From positions 132,495-174,539 of the forward strand of contig PFVX01000079.1 of NCBI GenBank assembly GCA_002790835.1: 42,045 nt of DNA. The letters are read 5' to 3'. Both the position numbers and the translations under genes were made by a program. Every line of letters starts with the position of its first letter. The stretch's first letter is position 1. The notes beneath the pieces are model-generated. The model did not search any database. It was not told the origin of the DNA and saw only the letters and a program-made list of their open reading frames with translations. Shown one piece after another: positions 24,455 through 32,893 of this stretch. This DNA comes from a bacterium CG_4_9_14_3_um_filter_65_15 (GTDB taxonomy: Bacteria; Krumholzibacteriota; Krumholzibacteriia; LZORAL124-64-63).

Positions 24455-25714
24455 ATGTTTCAGCGTTTGATTCCGGTTGTGGCGGCCCTGGTCCTTGCCG
24501 CCGCCGTTGCCAGTGCCCAGGATGCCGTCTATCGGCCCCACAACCAGTACCCGGTGCTGGACGAGATGACCGAGGCCTTCAAGGCCGGTCAGGCGGCACG
24601 CGATTCCCTGCGCCGGGTCGTCGACGACCGCTACGCCGCCGAGGCCGAGGCCAAGGCGGACGCCGAGCAGGATCTGCGCGTGGATTGGTCCCAGGTGTCC
24701 GCCCCCGAAGGACCCGACGATTTCGACCAGCTGTGGCACAACCCGCCGGTGCCCCAGTTCTACACCGGCACCTGCTGGGCTTTCAGTTCGGTTTCGTTCA
24801 TGGAGAGCGAAACCCACCGCATCGCAGACGTCGATGTGGAGCTTTCGAAGTTGTGGGTCGTCTACTGGGAATATGTGGAGAAGGCCCGCCGCTACTTGCA
24901 GGAATACGGCCATTCGCCCGTGGATGAGGGCGGAGAGAGCGACGGCACCCTGATCATCTACAGCCGGTACGGCGCCGTGCCCCAGTCGGCCTATCCGGGG
25001 GTGCTGTCGGCCGACGGCCGCCACGACCACCGCGAACTCATCGCCGAGCTCAAGGGCTACTTGGAGTGGGTCCTGGACAGCGGCAACATCGACATCGAAC
25101 GCAATCTTGCGGCGGTGCGCGGCATTCTGGACGCCCGTCTGGGCCCGGTGCCGGAGACGTTCCGCTATGACGGCGAAACCTACGACCCCCGGACCTTCCT
25201 GCACGACGTGCTCAAACTGGATCCCGCCGATTACGTCTCGTGCGTCTCGCGCATGAACGCCCCCTTCGGGACGCGCGTGATGCTGGATGTGCACGACAAC
25301 TGGCGTCGGACCGACCAGTACCTGAACCTGTCTCTGGACGATTTCATGGCCACCATCGACAAGGCCGTGGACATGGGCTACAGCATGGCCATCGGCGGCG
25401 ACAACTCCGAGCCCGGGATGGACGGCATGGTCGACAAGGCCATCATCCCCGAGTGGGACATCCCCACGGCGTCCATCAACCAGGCCAGCCGCGAAATGCG
25501 CATCGAGAATCGTACCACAACCGACGACCACGGCGTGCACCTGGTCGGACGCACCACCGTGGACCGAGTGAACTGGTACCTGATCAAGGATTCAAACCGC
25601 AGCAGCAGGTTGGGTCAGTTCAAGGGTTACTACATGTGGCGCGCGGATTACATCAAGCTGAAGATGCTCAGCTTCACCGTCCACAAGGACGTGCTGGGGG
25701 ATCTGCTGGACTGA
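24455..25714 (+). CDS. Secreted bleomycin-hydrolase-like C1 cysteine peptidase
   Basis: The protein has 419 residues. A signal peptide (MFQRLIPVVAALVLAAAVASAQ, cleavage near ASAQ) sends it out of the cytosol, whereas classical PepC/bleomycin hydrolases are cytosolic. A helical segment with Ala/Glu-rich KADAEQD follows. The peptidase begins at about residue 90. QFYTGTCWAFSSVSFME carries the oxyanion Gln and catalytic Cys, DDHGVHLVG the catalytic His, and YLIKDSNRSSR stands where papain-like enzymes have KNSWG. Asp thus seems to replace the catalytic Asn. The C-terminal end (KLKMLSFTVHKDVLGDLLD) matches the family's conserved tail. An AAGGAGAG ribosome site precedes the ATG. It probably trims peptides in the periplasm or outside; specificity is unknown. 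Confidence 0.87.
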   Translation: MFQRLIPVVAALVLAAAVASAQDAVYRPHNQYPVLDEMTEAFKAGQAARDSLRRVVDDRYAAEAEAKADAEQDLRVDWSQVSAPEGPDDFDQLWHNPPVPQFYTGTCWAFSSVSFMESETHRIADVDVELSKLWVVYWEYVEKARRYLQEYGHSPVDEGGESDGTLIIYSRYGAVPQSAYPGVLSADGRHDHRELIAELKGYLEWVLDSGNIDIERNLAAVRGILDARLGPVPETFRYDGETYDPRTFLHDVLKLDPADYVSCVSRMNAPFGTRVMLDVHDNWRRTDQYLNLSLDDFMATIDKAVDMGYSMAIGGDNSEPGMDGMVDKAIIPEWDIPTASINQASREMRIENRTTTDDHGVHLVGRTTVDRVNWYLIKDSNRSSRLGQFKGYYMWRADYIKLKMLSFTVHKDVLGDLLD

Positions 25715-25727
25715 GCTGTCCCGACGG

Positions 25728-28121
25728 TTACGAACCGGCTTCGTTCCGGATGTCCGCCGTGACCTTGGCGACCAGTTCTGCGGCGCGTGGGTCGTGCTGG
25801 GCGGCCCGGCGGAATTCCGCCAGGGTCTTGTCCAGCTGGCCCCTTTGCTGGTGGACCAAGCCCTTGGCCAGGTAGGCGGCGGGCCGACGGGGATCGTTGC
25901 GGATGGCGGCATCGAACGACGCCAGGGCATTGTCGTATTCCCAAGCGGCGGCGGCGGACAATCCGGCCCGGACCAGATTGTCGTAGGACGTGGCCGCGGA
26001 CAGGGGGATCATGAATATGTAGCGGCCTTTTGCGAAATGGGCCCGGGGCAGCAGATGGTCGCATGATCCCGTGTTCATCGCCGCCAGCGATTTCAAGCGC
26101 GAAAGAGAGAAGACCGGGCCGCTGATGACTTCCTGCAGGATCCGATTGTATTCATCCAGACCCGGGGAAATCAACCGGTCGGCCTCTCCGTTTTGGCGGT
26201 CGAAATAATTGCCGGGGATTTTCCGCCGGTAATGGCCGATCCGGAATTCCTGGGCCCGGACGGCGGGCAACCGCGCCAGCAACGGATCCCCCAACCCCAT
26301 CATGTCGATGACATGGACGGAGGGACCGGCGGTAAAACCCAGCACCCCGACAGCTCCATGCAGGACGGTTTGGCGGCCCGCGCCCCGGGTACTCGCCCCG
26401 AGCTTCATCCACCGGGTGAAGGGGTGTTGGGCGTCGTTTCCGTAAGGATGTCCCGGCTGGGACAACAGCATGGAGGACGCGGGAAAATAGAAGCCGCGCT
26501 CATCCGCGATCCCGCCTACCCGGGGTTGTTCCACATAGTCGCGGCCGGCGGCCCAGGGGTTCTGGGGCAACAGCGTCGTGAAAAAGGCGAGCAGGATCCA
26601 GCTCAGGACGCCTGTCCGGGCCGTCGCCGAATGGCTGCGGACAAGCATGGCGAGGCCCATGCAGAACGGGACGGCCAGGAAGCGTCCGCTCATGAAATCC
26701 CCGCCGACCTTGAGGATGTACAGCATGTACAGGAGCAGACCCACGACCAACGGCCCGTTCCTTTTGACCGCACCGAACAGCGGAAGAACCATCGCCCCGG
26801 TGATGACCGCCAGGGTCACGGGATCGCGCCACAGCGAATCGAGAAGGAATCTGTAACCTTGTTGGATGAGGGTGGTCTGGGGGACCCCCGATCCCAGCTT
26901 GGCGTAGGCGGTGTTGGGAAAAGGGAACCCGTAGTAAACCAGCGAGAACAATTCCCACAGGATGAACGGCGCCCATCCGGCCAAAAAGGGAAGCCGGATT
27001 TTCCGGCCTGCGTGCCCGTGGACCCGGACAACCGTGACGGCCACAGCCGGGGCCACCAGAAGCAGGAGATCCATCCGGTTGAAGGTAATCAGAGCTGCCA
27101 GCAACGACTGCCAAAACAGGCTCCTGAGCGTCACCTGCTGCTTGAACCACTCCACCAGGAACGCCGCCAGCAGAAGATAGGCGAGGGGGTTTTCCAGGCC
27201 GGAGGTCGCGTAGTCGATGAAGGCCTTGGAGAAGCTCACAACCAGAACGGCCCAGACCACGGAGATCGGATTCCGGCCCAATTTCCCGGTGATCAATAGG
27301 ACCGCGAGAACGCTGAACCCCGACCCCACCGCGATGGACGTGTAATAGAATTCACCGCTGATCACCCTGCCCAGGGTCATCAGGATCAGCCAGAAGGGGT
27401 GGGTGTAGGTCTGGACGCGCTCGCCGACGTTCCAGGTCAAACCGTATCCATGCAGGAAATTGTCCACGGTCCGGAAACTGATGAACGCGTCGTCCCCGAC
27501 CCATGCGCTCTTCAGGATGATCACGGCCAGGAATATCCCGCAGGCCGAAGTCCAAAGCACTTTTCTGGGCGTCGACAGATGCGACAGCGAACCTTGGTCC
27601 GCCCCGTCGCGAGCCCAAAAATGGAAAACCAGGTAGCTTGCGAGCGGCAGGAGCATGAAGGCCGCCAGCCAATAACCCACCATGAACCGTGACAGCATGG
27701 GGACCAGATGGAACAGGGCCAGGGCCAGGGCAGAGCCTGCCAATATCGAATCCAGGTTTTTCAAGCGGCGGGTCGTCCCCACCAGAAGCGCCCCGGCCAA
27801 CAACAATCCGCCTGCAATTGCCGGTGCCCACGCGGCTCCTGCTCGCAAGGAATAGAAATCCGGGCTGGGGAGGGCACGGCCTGCCAACCCCAGGAAAACG
27901 CCGGTCACCCCCAGGATTGCCGCAAAACGGGCCCAGGTCACCTCGGCCTTGCCCAGGCTGGAGCGCACAAGGTAGACGACCGCGGCACAGCTGAAGGCCA
28001 AGGCAGCGGAAAAAACGGCCCCTCTGAACAGTTGCGCCACACCGAGCAGCGCCAATCCCGGGGCAGCCAGGGTCAAGGCCGCAGCGGGGAGAGTTCCCGT
28101 ATCAAGTCTCTTTCCCGGCAT
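25728..28121 (-). CDS. GT-C family membrane glycosyltransferase with C-terminal TPR
   Basis: The protein has 797 residues and about 17 or more hydrophobic segments. The first ~190 residues form an extra membrane region. From about 205 the sequence VGDDAFISFRTVDNFLHGYG and TWNVGERVQTYTHPFW is that of GT-C transferases of the AftB/ZomB kind, where an acidic pair (DD) next to the first large external loop is needed for catalysis with a polyprenyl-phosphate sugar donor. The last ~100 residues are soluble, with two TPR-like units (YDNALASFDAAIRNDPRRPAAYLAKG). It likely adds sugar outside the cytoplasmic membrane to a glycan or protein. The stop is 13 bases from that of the converging peptidase gene. 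ATG 28121 has AAGGAG upstream. Acceptor unknown. Confidence 0.82.
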   Translation of the reverse strand: MPGKRLDTGTLPAAALTLAAPGLALLGVAQLFRGAVFSAALAFSCAAVVYLVRSSLGKAEVTWARFAAILGVTGVFLGLAGRALPSPDFYSLRAGAAWAPAIAGGLLLAGALLVGTTRRLKNLDSILAGSALALALFHLVPMLSRFMVGYWLAAFMLLPLASYLVFHFWARDGADQGSLSHLSTPRKVLWTSACGIFLAVIILKSAWVGDDAFISFRTVDNFLHGYGLTWNVGERVQTYTHPFWLILMTLGRVISGEFYYTSIAVGSGFSVLAVLLITGKLGRNPISVVWAVLVVSFSKAFIDYATSGLENPLAYLLLAAFLVEWFKQQVTLRSLFWQSLLAALITFNRMDLLLLVAPAVAVTVVRVHGHAGRKIRLPFLAGWAPFILWELFSLVYYGFPFPNTAYAKLGSGVPQTTLIQQGYRFLLDSLWRDPVTLAVITGAMVLPLFGAVKRNGPLVVGLLLYMLYILKVGGDFMSGRFLAVPFCMGLAMLVRSHSATARTGVLSWILLAFFTTLLPQNPWAAGRDYVEQPRVGGIADERGFYFPASSMLLSQPGHPYGNDAQHPFTRWMKLGASTRGAGRQTVLHGAVGVLGFTAGPSVHVIDMMGLGDPLLARLPAVRAQEFRIGHYRRKIPGNYFDRQNGEADRLISPGLDEYNRILQEVISGPVFSLSRLKSLAAMNTGSCDHLLPRAHFAKGRYIFMIPLSAATSYDNLVRAGLSAAAAWEYDNALASFDAAIRNDPRRPAAYLAKGLVHQQRGQLDKTLAEFRRAAQHDPRAAELVAKVTADIRNEAGS

Positions 28122-28404
28122 GGGGAAGGCGCTCCTTCATGAAATTCTGTTCGGACCATCTCGTTGGAACGGATGGGAAAGGGACCGCGGCGGGGGCTGT
28201 CGTCCGGCCGGTCGGTGGTGCATATTCCCGCAACAGATAGTAATGGATCAGGCAAGGCCCGAGCAAGGTCCGACCCCGGATCGAAGAAGTCGAAGGGGAT
28301 CGCCGGGCAGTCGGGCCGGCCGCTGGGATCCGGAGGGAACCGATCGCCGATCCGCGACGTATGAACCCGGTCGCTCCTCGCTCCCCGGCTTTCGGAGGTT
28401 TTCC

Positions 28405-29103
28405 ATGCTCGCCAGCCATCCGCTGCTCCTGCGGCGCATCACGCGCCACTGGCTGTTCACAACCGCCTTGATGATGGTGGCGGTGCTGTCTTTCCGCTCG
28501 GCGGTGGCCGACTGGAACGACGTTCCCACCGGCAGCATGCAGCCGAGCGTCCTGATCGGCGACCGCATCGCCGTCAACAAGCTGGCCTACGATCTGCACG
28601 TCCCTTTCACGCGCATCGCCCTGGCTCGCTGGGGTGGTCCCGACCGGGGCGACATCGTCACCTTCTGGTCCCCGGCCGACGGAAATCGTCTGGTCAAACG
28701 CGTCATCGGCCTGCCCGGTGACGTGATCGCCATGCATGACGGCCGGCTGGTGATCAACGGGACGGCCCTGGTCTACACCCCGACCGATGCCCCCGACCTG
28801 CGCGGCGAGATGGGGGACGAGGCGGGAAAGAAGCGTTTCTTTCGCGAGGAACTTCCCGGTCGCGCCCACCTGATCGCCCTGGAGCCGAACGGTGAACCGC
28901 GCCGCACCTTCGGTCCCGTCACGGTGCCCGAGGATCACTACCTGATGCTGGGGGACGACCGAGACCATAGCGGGGACTCGCGCTGGTTCGGGTTCGTTCC
29001 GCGGCGCGACATCTGCGGCCGGGCCTTCGGCGTGGCGTTCTCCCTCGACCACGAGCACCACTATCTGCCGCGCGCAGACCGGTGGTGCCGCAGATTGATC
29101 TGA
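28405..29103 (+). CDS. lepB: Signal peptidase I
   Basis: The protein has 232 residues. One N-terminal membrane segment (about residues 14-35) is followed by the S26 peptidase domain. The catalytic Ser is S44 in VPTGSMQPSVLIGD and the general base is K98 in NRLVKRVIGLPGD. The C-terminal GDDRDHSGDSRWFGFVP is box E. It cleaves signal peptides from exported proteins on the outer face of the inner membrane. GGAGGT precedes ATG 28405; in-frame upstream starts from 28120 would add about 95 residues with no family similarity. It is divergent from the GT-C gene, separated by 283 bases in which I saw no other gene or convincing promoter. Confidence 0.93.
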   Translation: MLASHPLLLRRITRHWLFTTALMMVAVLSFRSAVADWNDVPTGSMQPSVLIGDRIAVNKLAYDLHVPFTRIALARWGGPDRGDIVTFWSPADGNRLVKRVIGLPGDVIAMHDGRLVINGTALVYTPTDAPDLRGEMGDEAGKKRFFREELPGRAHLIALEPNGEPRRTFGPVTVPEDHYLMLGDDRDHSGDSRWFGFVPRRDICGRAFGVAFSLDHEHHYLPRADRWCRRLI

Positions 29104-29127
29104 ACGCGGTGATGCGACCGTGATGCG

Positions 29128-29156
29128 GGATGTCCTCGGCCTACGGCCTGCGGATT
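29128..29156 (+). repeat. Inverted repeat, left copy
   Basis: This 29-base sequence recurs in reverse complement at 29984-30012 with a single mismatch. The two copies flank the mgsA gene at a distance of about 850 bases. This copy lies 24 bases after the lepB stop. Confidence 0.9.
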
Positions 29157-29213
29157 GTTCTTTTATTATCTCTAATTGCCCACTTGATTTATTGACCCTG
29201 AACTTCCAACCTA

Positions 29214-29249
29214 ATCCAAAGGCTCCGCCCTACGGCGGGGCCTTTGGAT
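29214..29249. terminator. Long stem-loop after lepB, probable terminator
   Basis: ATCCAAAGGC at 29214-29223 pairs with GCCTTTGGAT at 29240-29249, and TCCGCC with GGCGGG inside. The 16-base stem has one G-U pair and a 4-base CTAC loop. A clear T tract is lacking on the plus strand (GTTCCCCTTT follows), so termination efficiency is uncertain. As a symmetric hairpin it could act on either strand. Confidence 0.5.
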
Positions 29250-29358
29250 GTTCCCCTTTCCCCGCTGATAGAATCGATCTTTCCGATCATTCCGAATCTG
29301 GAATTTTCCTGCAGCAAAGCCGACTTTGGCTCAAGATAAAAATCAAGTTCTCTGCCCT

Positions 29359-29382
29359 GGCGGGTATTCCCCCCGCCGTTTT
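29359..29382 (+). terminator. Weak terminator-like hairpin upstream of mgsA
   Basis: GGCGGG (29359-29364) pairs with CCCGCC (29372-29377) across a 7-base loop, followed by GTTTT. It sits about 72 bases before the mgsA start, so it could end transcripts coming from lepB or act as a leader attenuator. Confidence 0.3.
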
Positions 29383-29453
29383 CGTGATACCCTCGCCCGG
29401 AATTCGGGACAATGAGTCATGGCCTGGGTTGAACCGGGAAAGCGGGAAGCGGG

Positions 29454-29921
29454 ATGGCACACAAGAAAATCGCCATGGAACGGGACAAGAAGATCGCCCT
29501 GGTCGCGCATGACAACATGAAGGGCGACCTGGTCGAGTGGGCCAAATTCAACCGCGTGCTCCTGGCCCATCACCAGCTATTCGCGACCGGGACGACCGGC
29601 AGGATCCTGAAGCAGGAGGTCGGCGTCGAGATCTGCACGCTCCAGAGTGGACCGCTGGGCGGCGACATGCAGATCGGCGCCAAAATCGCCCACAGCGAGA
29701 TCGACTTCCTCATCTTTTTCTGGGATCCCCTCGAACCTCAGCCCCATGACCCCGACGTCAAAGCGCTTTTGCGCATGGCGGTCGTCTGGAACATCCCCAT
29801 CGCCTGCAACCGGGCCTCGGCCGATTTCATGATTTCCTCGCCCTTGATGGATAGCGATTATGACCGTCTTGTGCCCGACTATGATTCGTACCGCACCCGA
29901 GCTGTCCAGGCGCGGAAATAG
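29454..29921 (+). CDS. mgsA: Methylglyoxal synthase
   Basis: The protein has 155 residues, close to the usual 152. It converts dihydroxyacetone phosphate to methylglyoxal and phosphate, an overflow route from glycolysis that frees phosphate. Motifs are IALVAHD at the N-terminus, [11 protein letters not shown] (phosphate binding), [12 protein letters not shown] with catalytic D71, [17 protein letters not shown] with H98 and D101, and [16 protein letters not shown]71, H98 and D101 fall at the same numbers as in E. coli MgsA, which supports ATG 29454 over the internal ATG 29475. The ribosome site is weak. The gene is isolated by hairpins on both sides. Cytosolic. Confidence 0.96.
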   Translation: MAHKKIAMERDKKIALVAHDNMKGDLVEWAKFNRVLLAHHQLFATGTTGRILKQEVGVEICTLQSGPLGGDMQIGAKIAHSEIDFLIFFWDPLEPQPHDPDVKALLRMAVVWNIPIACNRASADFMISSPLMDSDYDRLVPDYDSYRTRAVQARK

Positions 29922-29948
29922 AGATTCTGATTTTTTCCCACACGGGTG

Positions 29949-30044
29949 TTGCGACAGGGGGGCTGAATCAATCCGGTTCCGGTAATCCGCAGGCCGCAGG
30001 CCGAGGACATCCGGGACCGGATTGATTCAGCCCCCCTGTCGCAA
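29949..30044. terminator. Large perfect palindrome between convergent mgsA and GT-C genes
   Basis: Bases 29949-29977 and 30016-30044 are perfect reverse complements (29 bases), with a 38-base loop. The right arm covers the stop codon (30027-30029) and last five codons of the minus-strand GT-C gene. Such a hairpin between convergent genes is likely a two-way terminator. It is much longer than most, and its loop contains the right copy of the 29-base inverted repeat, so a mobile or repeat-element origin is also possible. Confidence 0.6.
29984..30012 (-). repeat. Inverted repeat, right copy (inside palindrome loop)
   Basis: Reverse complement of 29128-29156 with 28 of 29 bases identical. It fills nearly all the loop of the large palindrome. 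Confidence 0.9.
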
Positions 30045-31583
30045 ATCCTTGCGCTGGAAAAGATTCAGAAACTTCCCCTCGCCGATCGGCACCGCCATGC
30101 GCACATAATCGCGCCGGAAGGCGGGGTTGCCGGCGATGTCGGATTCGCGGTCCAGGACAGGGGAGGGGCCGGTGCGCGGCCGGTCGGAGACGTCCACGTT
30201 GCCCAGCAGGATGTAGTCGGGCCGCCGGGCCAGCACCAGGGCCGCATCGTGCTTCTCGTGCCCGGCGTAATGGTGGGTGAATTCGACTTCCTGGTGGGCG
30301 ATGCGGGGGTCGACCAGACCGTAGAAATCGTAGCAGAGCAGGCCGGTCCGCCAGGGGATGTAGCCGGCCGGGCCCAGCGCCAGGGTGGTACCGGGCTTGA
30401 AGAGACCGTTCAGCGGTGCGGTGGCCATGGCGTCGCCGGCCAGCATCCAGCCGCCCAGGTTGGCTTCGCTCATGTGGATATCAACGAGTCTCCGTTGCTG
30501 CCCCAAAAAAGTGGGCACGAGCAGTGCCGTGGCCATGATCAGGCCGAAGACCGTGCGCACCGGAGGGCGGTCGCACCAGCCGCACGAGGCGGCCACGGCG
30601 ACGACCCAGGTCGTGATCAACGGCAGCACCGGGGCGAAGAAACGATCCATCCCCAACATGTCGCCCCCGACGGCCACCACATAGCACCACCAGAACACCG
30701 CCACGCAGGCGCCGGCCAGCACGTCGACTCGGCGCAGGAGCGCAAGGCCGCGACGGGCCAGCAGGAACGCCGTCACCAGCAGGGGAACGATCAGGTAGTC
30801 GCGCAGGAAACCCAGGCCGTAGGGCAATCCGGTGGCGAGTTGCCCACCCCAATCACCCGTCTTGGCGTAGTAGGTGTTCGGCAGCCACCAGCCGTAGGTG
30901 GCGTGCCGCCAGAGCAGGAAGACGGCGGTGCCGACGAACAGGGTCACCGGTCCGATCCAGGAGGGCAGCGCCCGCAGGGATGAGTGTCCCCGGCCGGGAA
31001 GGAAAGACCAGGCGGTGAACATCAGCGCCAGGGCCGGCCCCTCGGGCCGGGTCAGCACCAACAACAGGCCGAGGGCGCCGGCCTGAAGAGGGGACCGCAG
31101 CAGGGCCGCCCGCCAGGACAGAATGATCAGCAGGCCGAACAGGGGTGTCTCCAGACCGGCCAGGCTCCAGCAGGCGACCGCCCCGGTGCATGCGGCCAGG
31201 AGCTGGGCGATGCGGCCGGCCCAAGGCGAGCGCACTTCCCCGTTGGGAGACATGGCCCGGACGATGCCCGGCAGCAGCAGCAGGGTGCCGATGGAGCAGG
31301 CCACACCCAGGATGCGCGCCCAGAGCAGGGCCGGCAGCCCCACCTTCAGGCCTGTGGCGACCAGCAGCACCCACAGCAGATTGCTGTAGCCCTCGACGGC
31401 TTCGCCCGGGTTGAAGGCCAGGCCGTGGCCCGCAACCAGGTTGGCCGCGTAGCGGAAGGAGATGAAGGCGTCGTCCACCACGAAACCGAAACTCGCCGCG
31501 TGGGCCAGGAACAACACCACGGCCAGCAGGCTCCAGGTCCACAGGCCGGCCAGGCTGCCGCGATTCCTCCCGCCGGTCATCAT
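30027..31583 (-). CDS. GT-C family membrane glycosyltransferase (AftB-like)
   Basis: The protein has 518 residues with about 10-12 hydrophobic segments. Near residue 36 it has FVVDDAFISFRYAANLVAGHG and FNPGEAVEGYSNLLW, the acidic-pair motif and following loop of AftB/ZomB-type GT-C transferases. These use lipid-linked sugars on the outer side of the membrane. It shares the DDAFISFR motif with the 797-residue protein at 25728 but lacks its extra N-terminal region and TPR tail. ATG 31583 overlaps the stop of the upstream gene; the next codon is also ATG (31580) and better spaced from GGAGG, so either may be used. In-frame starts upstream to 31970 lie in the preceding gene. The last codons form part of a 29-base palindrome. 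Acceptor unknown. Confidence 0.82.
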   Translation of the reverse strand: MMTGGRNRGSLAGLWTWSLLAVVLFLAHAASFGFVVDDAFISFRYAANLVAGHGLAFNPGEAVEGYSNLLWVLLVATGLKVGLPALLWARILGVACSIGTLLLLPGIVRAMSPNGEVRSPWAGRIAQLLAACTGAVACWSLAGLETPLFGLLIILSWRAALLRSPLQAGALGLLLVLTRPEGPALALMFTAWSFLPGRGHSSLRALPSWIGPVTLFVGTAVFLLWRHATYGWWLPNTYYAKTGDWGGQLATGLPYGLGFLRDYLIVPLLVTAFLLARRGLALLRRVDVLAGACVAVFWWCYVVAVGGDMLGMDRFFAPVLPLITTWVVAVAASCGWCDRPPVRTVFGLIMATALLVPTFLGQQRRLVDIHMSEANLGGWMLAGDAMATAPLNGLFKPGTTLALGPAGYIPWRTGLLCYDFYGLVDPRIAHQEVEFTHHYAGHEKHDAALVLARRPDYILLGNVDVSDRPRTGPSPVLDRESDIAGNPAFRRDYVRMAVPIGEGKFLNLFQRKDLRQGG

Positions 31584-32749
31584 ACCTCCAGCGGCTCCCG
31601 CTCGGTCCAGTCTTCCACGCCGATGTTTCGGTCCTTCAGGGCGGCGATCATGCCCTCGGCAGGCACGACCTCCTCCTGCCGGCAGGTGCCCCGCGCGGTG
31701 ATGTCGCCGGCGGCCAGCATGCGGGCGATGATGGCGGCGGGGAATCCGGTCATGCGCATCATGGCGGTGATGTCGTGATCGGTGTCCTGGTGGTCGATGA
31801 TGCGGATGCGCCGGGTTACCTCGCAGCCGTTCTCGTCCCAGCCCTCGGCCACCGCGAGCAGCAGGACCGCGTCCGTGCCCGGCAGGTGGAGCTTCTCTTC
31901 GAGCAGGGTGGCCAACAACTCGCGCGGAACCACCTTCTGGCCGTTGATGATCCGCGGCTCGGAGTCGCACAGCCCCAGCTCATGCAGCAGGCGGATGCGC
32001 GTGCAGTGCCCGGGATAGCGGATGGTCTTGTAGTCCAGGTTGCGCACGTGTCCCAACAGGGTCTGGGGCAGGGTGGAGGTGCCGCCGCTGGTCTGGAACG
32101 CTTCCATCTCGCCGAACGGCGGGGGAAAGTGCAGGGTTTCGAGCTCGGTCAGCGAGGGCACGGTCTTGATCTCGCCTTCGCGGATGACGACGGCGGGCTC
32201 GATGTACTCGTTGATCAGACCCTGCACCGAAAACACCAGCTTGTAATTCAGGGGCGGACGTGGGGCCATGGGCAGACCGCCCACGCGCAGGCGCAGGTTC
32301 TCGCAGCGGTTCAGGCTGACGGCCAGGTGATGGCCGAGGATGCCGGCCAGACCCGGGGCCAGGCCGCAGTCCGGAATGACGGCCACATCGGCGGCGGCGG
32401 CCTGGTCGGTGAGGGCGAATTCCCTGGCGACGATGTCGTTGTTGCCGCCCAGGTCCAGGAAGTGGCAGCCTGCGGCGACGGCCTTGGCGGCCAGGTCGGC
32501 GTTGTACCAGTAGTTGACGGCGCTGACGGTGACCTGGGCGGCGGACATCAGGCGGTGCACGAGTTCGGCGTCGGTCACGTCGCCCGCTACGGTCTGCAGG
32601 CGAGCGTCGGCCAGGCGGGCGGCCAGCTTGCCCAGGGCGTCGGCGTTGCCGTCGCAGACGACCATCTGAGTGGTGCCCTGGGCGTTGTGCAGCAGATCCC
32701 AGGCGATGGCCGTGCCCTGCAGGCCCGCGCCCAACAGCAGGTACTTCAT
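31580..32749 (-). CDS. Saccharopine dehydrogenase-family oxidoreductase (lysine 6-dehydrogenase-like)
   Basis: The protein has 389 residues. The N-terminal Rossmann fold starts MKYLLLGAGLQGTAIAWDLL, with an Asp (VVCDGN) at the end of strand 2 that suggests NAD(H) over NADP(H). YNADLAAKAVAAGCHFLDLGGN, then IPDCGLAPGLAGILG and GGLP, are typical of the family branch that includes L-lysine 6-dehydrogenase and carboxynorspermidine-type enzymes. I cannot settle which amine it acts on. ATG 32749 is preceded by AAGGGA; the 21-residue longer start adds no family sequence. It is coupled to the downstream GT-C gene by an ATGA overlap, which is an odd pairing. Cytosolic. Divergent from the fumarase genes. 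Confidence 0.85.
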   Translation of the reverse strand: MKYLLLGAGLQGTAIAWDLLHNAQGTTQMVVCDGNADALGKLAARLADARLQTVAGDVTDAELVHRLMSAAQVTVSAVNYWYNADLAAKAVAAGCHFLDLGGNNDIVAREFALTDQAAAADVAVIPDCGLAPGLAGILGHHLAVSLNRCENLRLRVGGLPMAPRPPLNYKLVFSVQGLINEYIEPAVVIREGEIKTVPSLTELETLHFPPPFGEMEAFQTSGGTSTLPQTLLGHVRNLDYKTIRYPGHCTRIRLLHELGLCDSEPRIINGQKVVPRELLATLLEEKLHLPGTDAVLLLAVAEGWDENGCEVTRRIRIIDHQDTDHDITAMMRMTGFPAAIIARMLAAGDITARGTCRQEEVVPAEGMIAALKDRNIGVEDWTEREPLEV

Positions 32750-32822
32750 GGCTTTCCCTTTCCGGTTCACGATTGACGAGGAAACCATACCGGGAATTTC
32801 CCGCTCCGTCATCCTTCATCCT

Positions 32823-32851
32823 TTGACCTGCTTCCCCGCGGGAGCTAATAT
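32823..32851 (+). promoter_or_regulatory. Promoter for the fumarase operon
   Basis: TTGACC (32823-32828, 5 of 6) and TAATAT (32846-32851, 4 of 6) are exactly 17 bases apart. The predicted transcript start (about 32858) lies downstream of the in-frame ATG at 32855, which favours ATG 32894 with its AAGGAG as the true start of the alpha subunit. Confidence 0.65.
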
Positions 32852-32893
32852 CCGATGGCACAAACCCATTTGCCAGTTTTCCAAGGAGCTGCC

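Larger units (their letters stand above)
29104..29453. other. Gene-free 350-base region between lepB and mgsA
   Basis: No convincing gene is present. It holds one arm of a distant inverted repeat (29128-29156), an AT-rich stretch (about 29157-29213), a long stem-loop (29214-29249) and a second hairpin with a short T run (29359-29382). No clear promoter for mgsA is visible. Confidence 0.7.

Noticed and set aside
28122-28404. Possible short gene between the GT-C gene and lepB
   Set aside because: No frame has both a ribosome site and protein-like composition; the in-frame extension of lepB here has no family similarity.
29120-29512. 130-residue plus-strand reading frame between lepB and mgsA
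   Set aside because: It runs through a long stem-loop and an inverted repeat, has no ribosome site and overlaps mgsA out of frame.
32855-32893. Upstream ATG at 32855 as the start of the fumarase alpha subunit
   Set aside because: The predicted transcript start lies at about 32858, and AAGGAG precedes ATG 32894, where family similarity begins.
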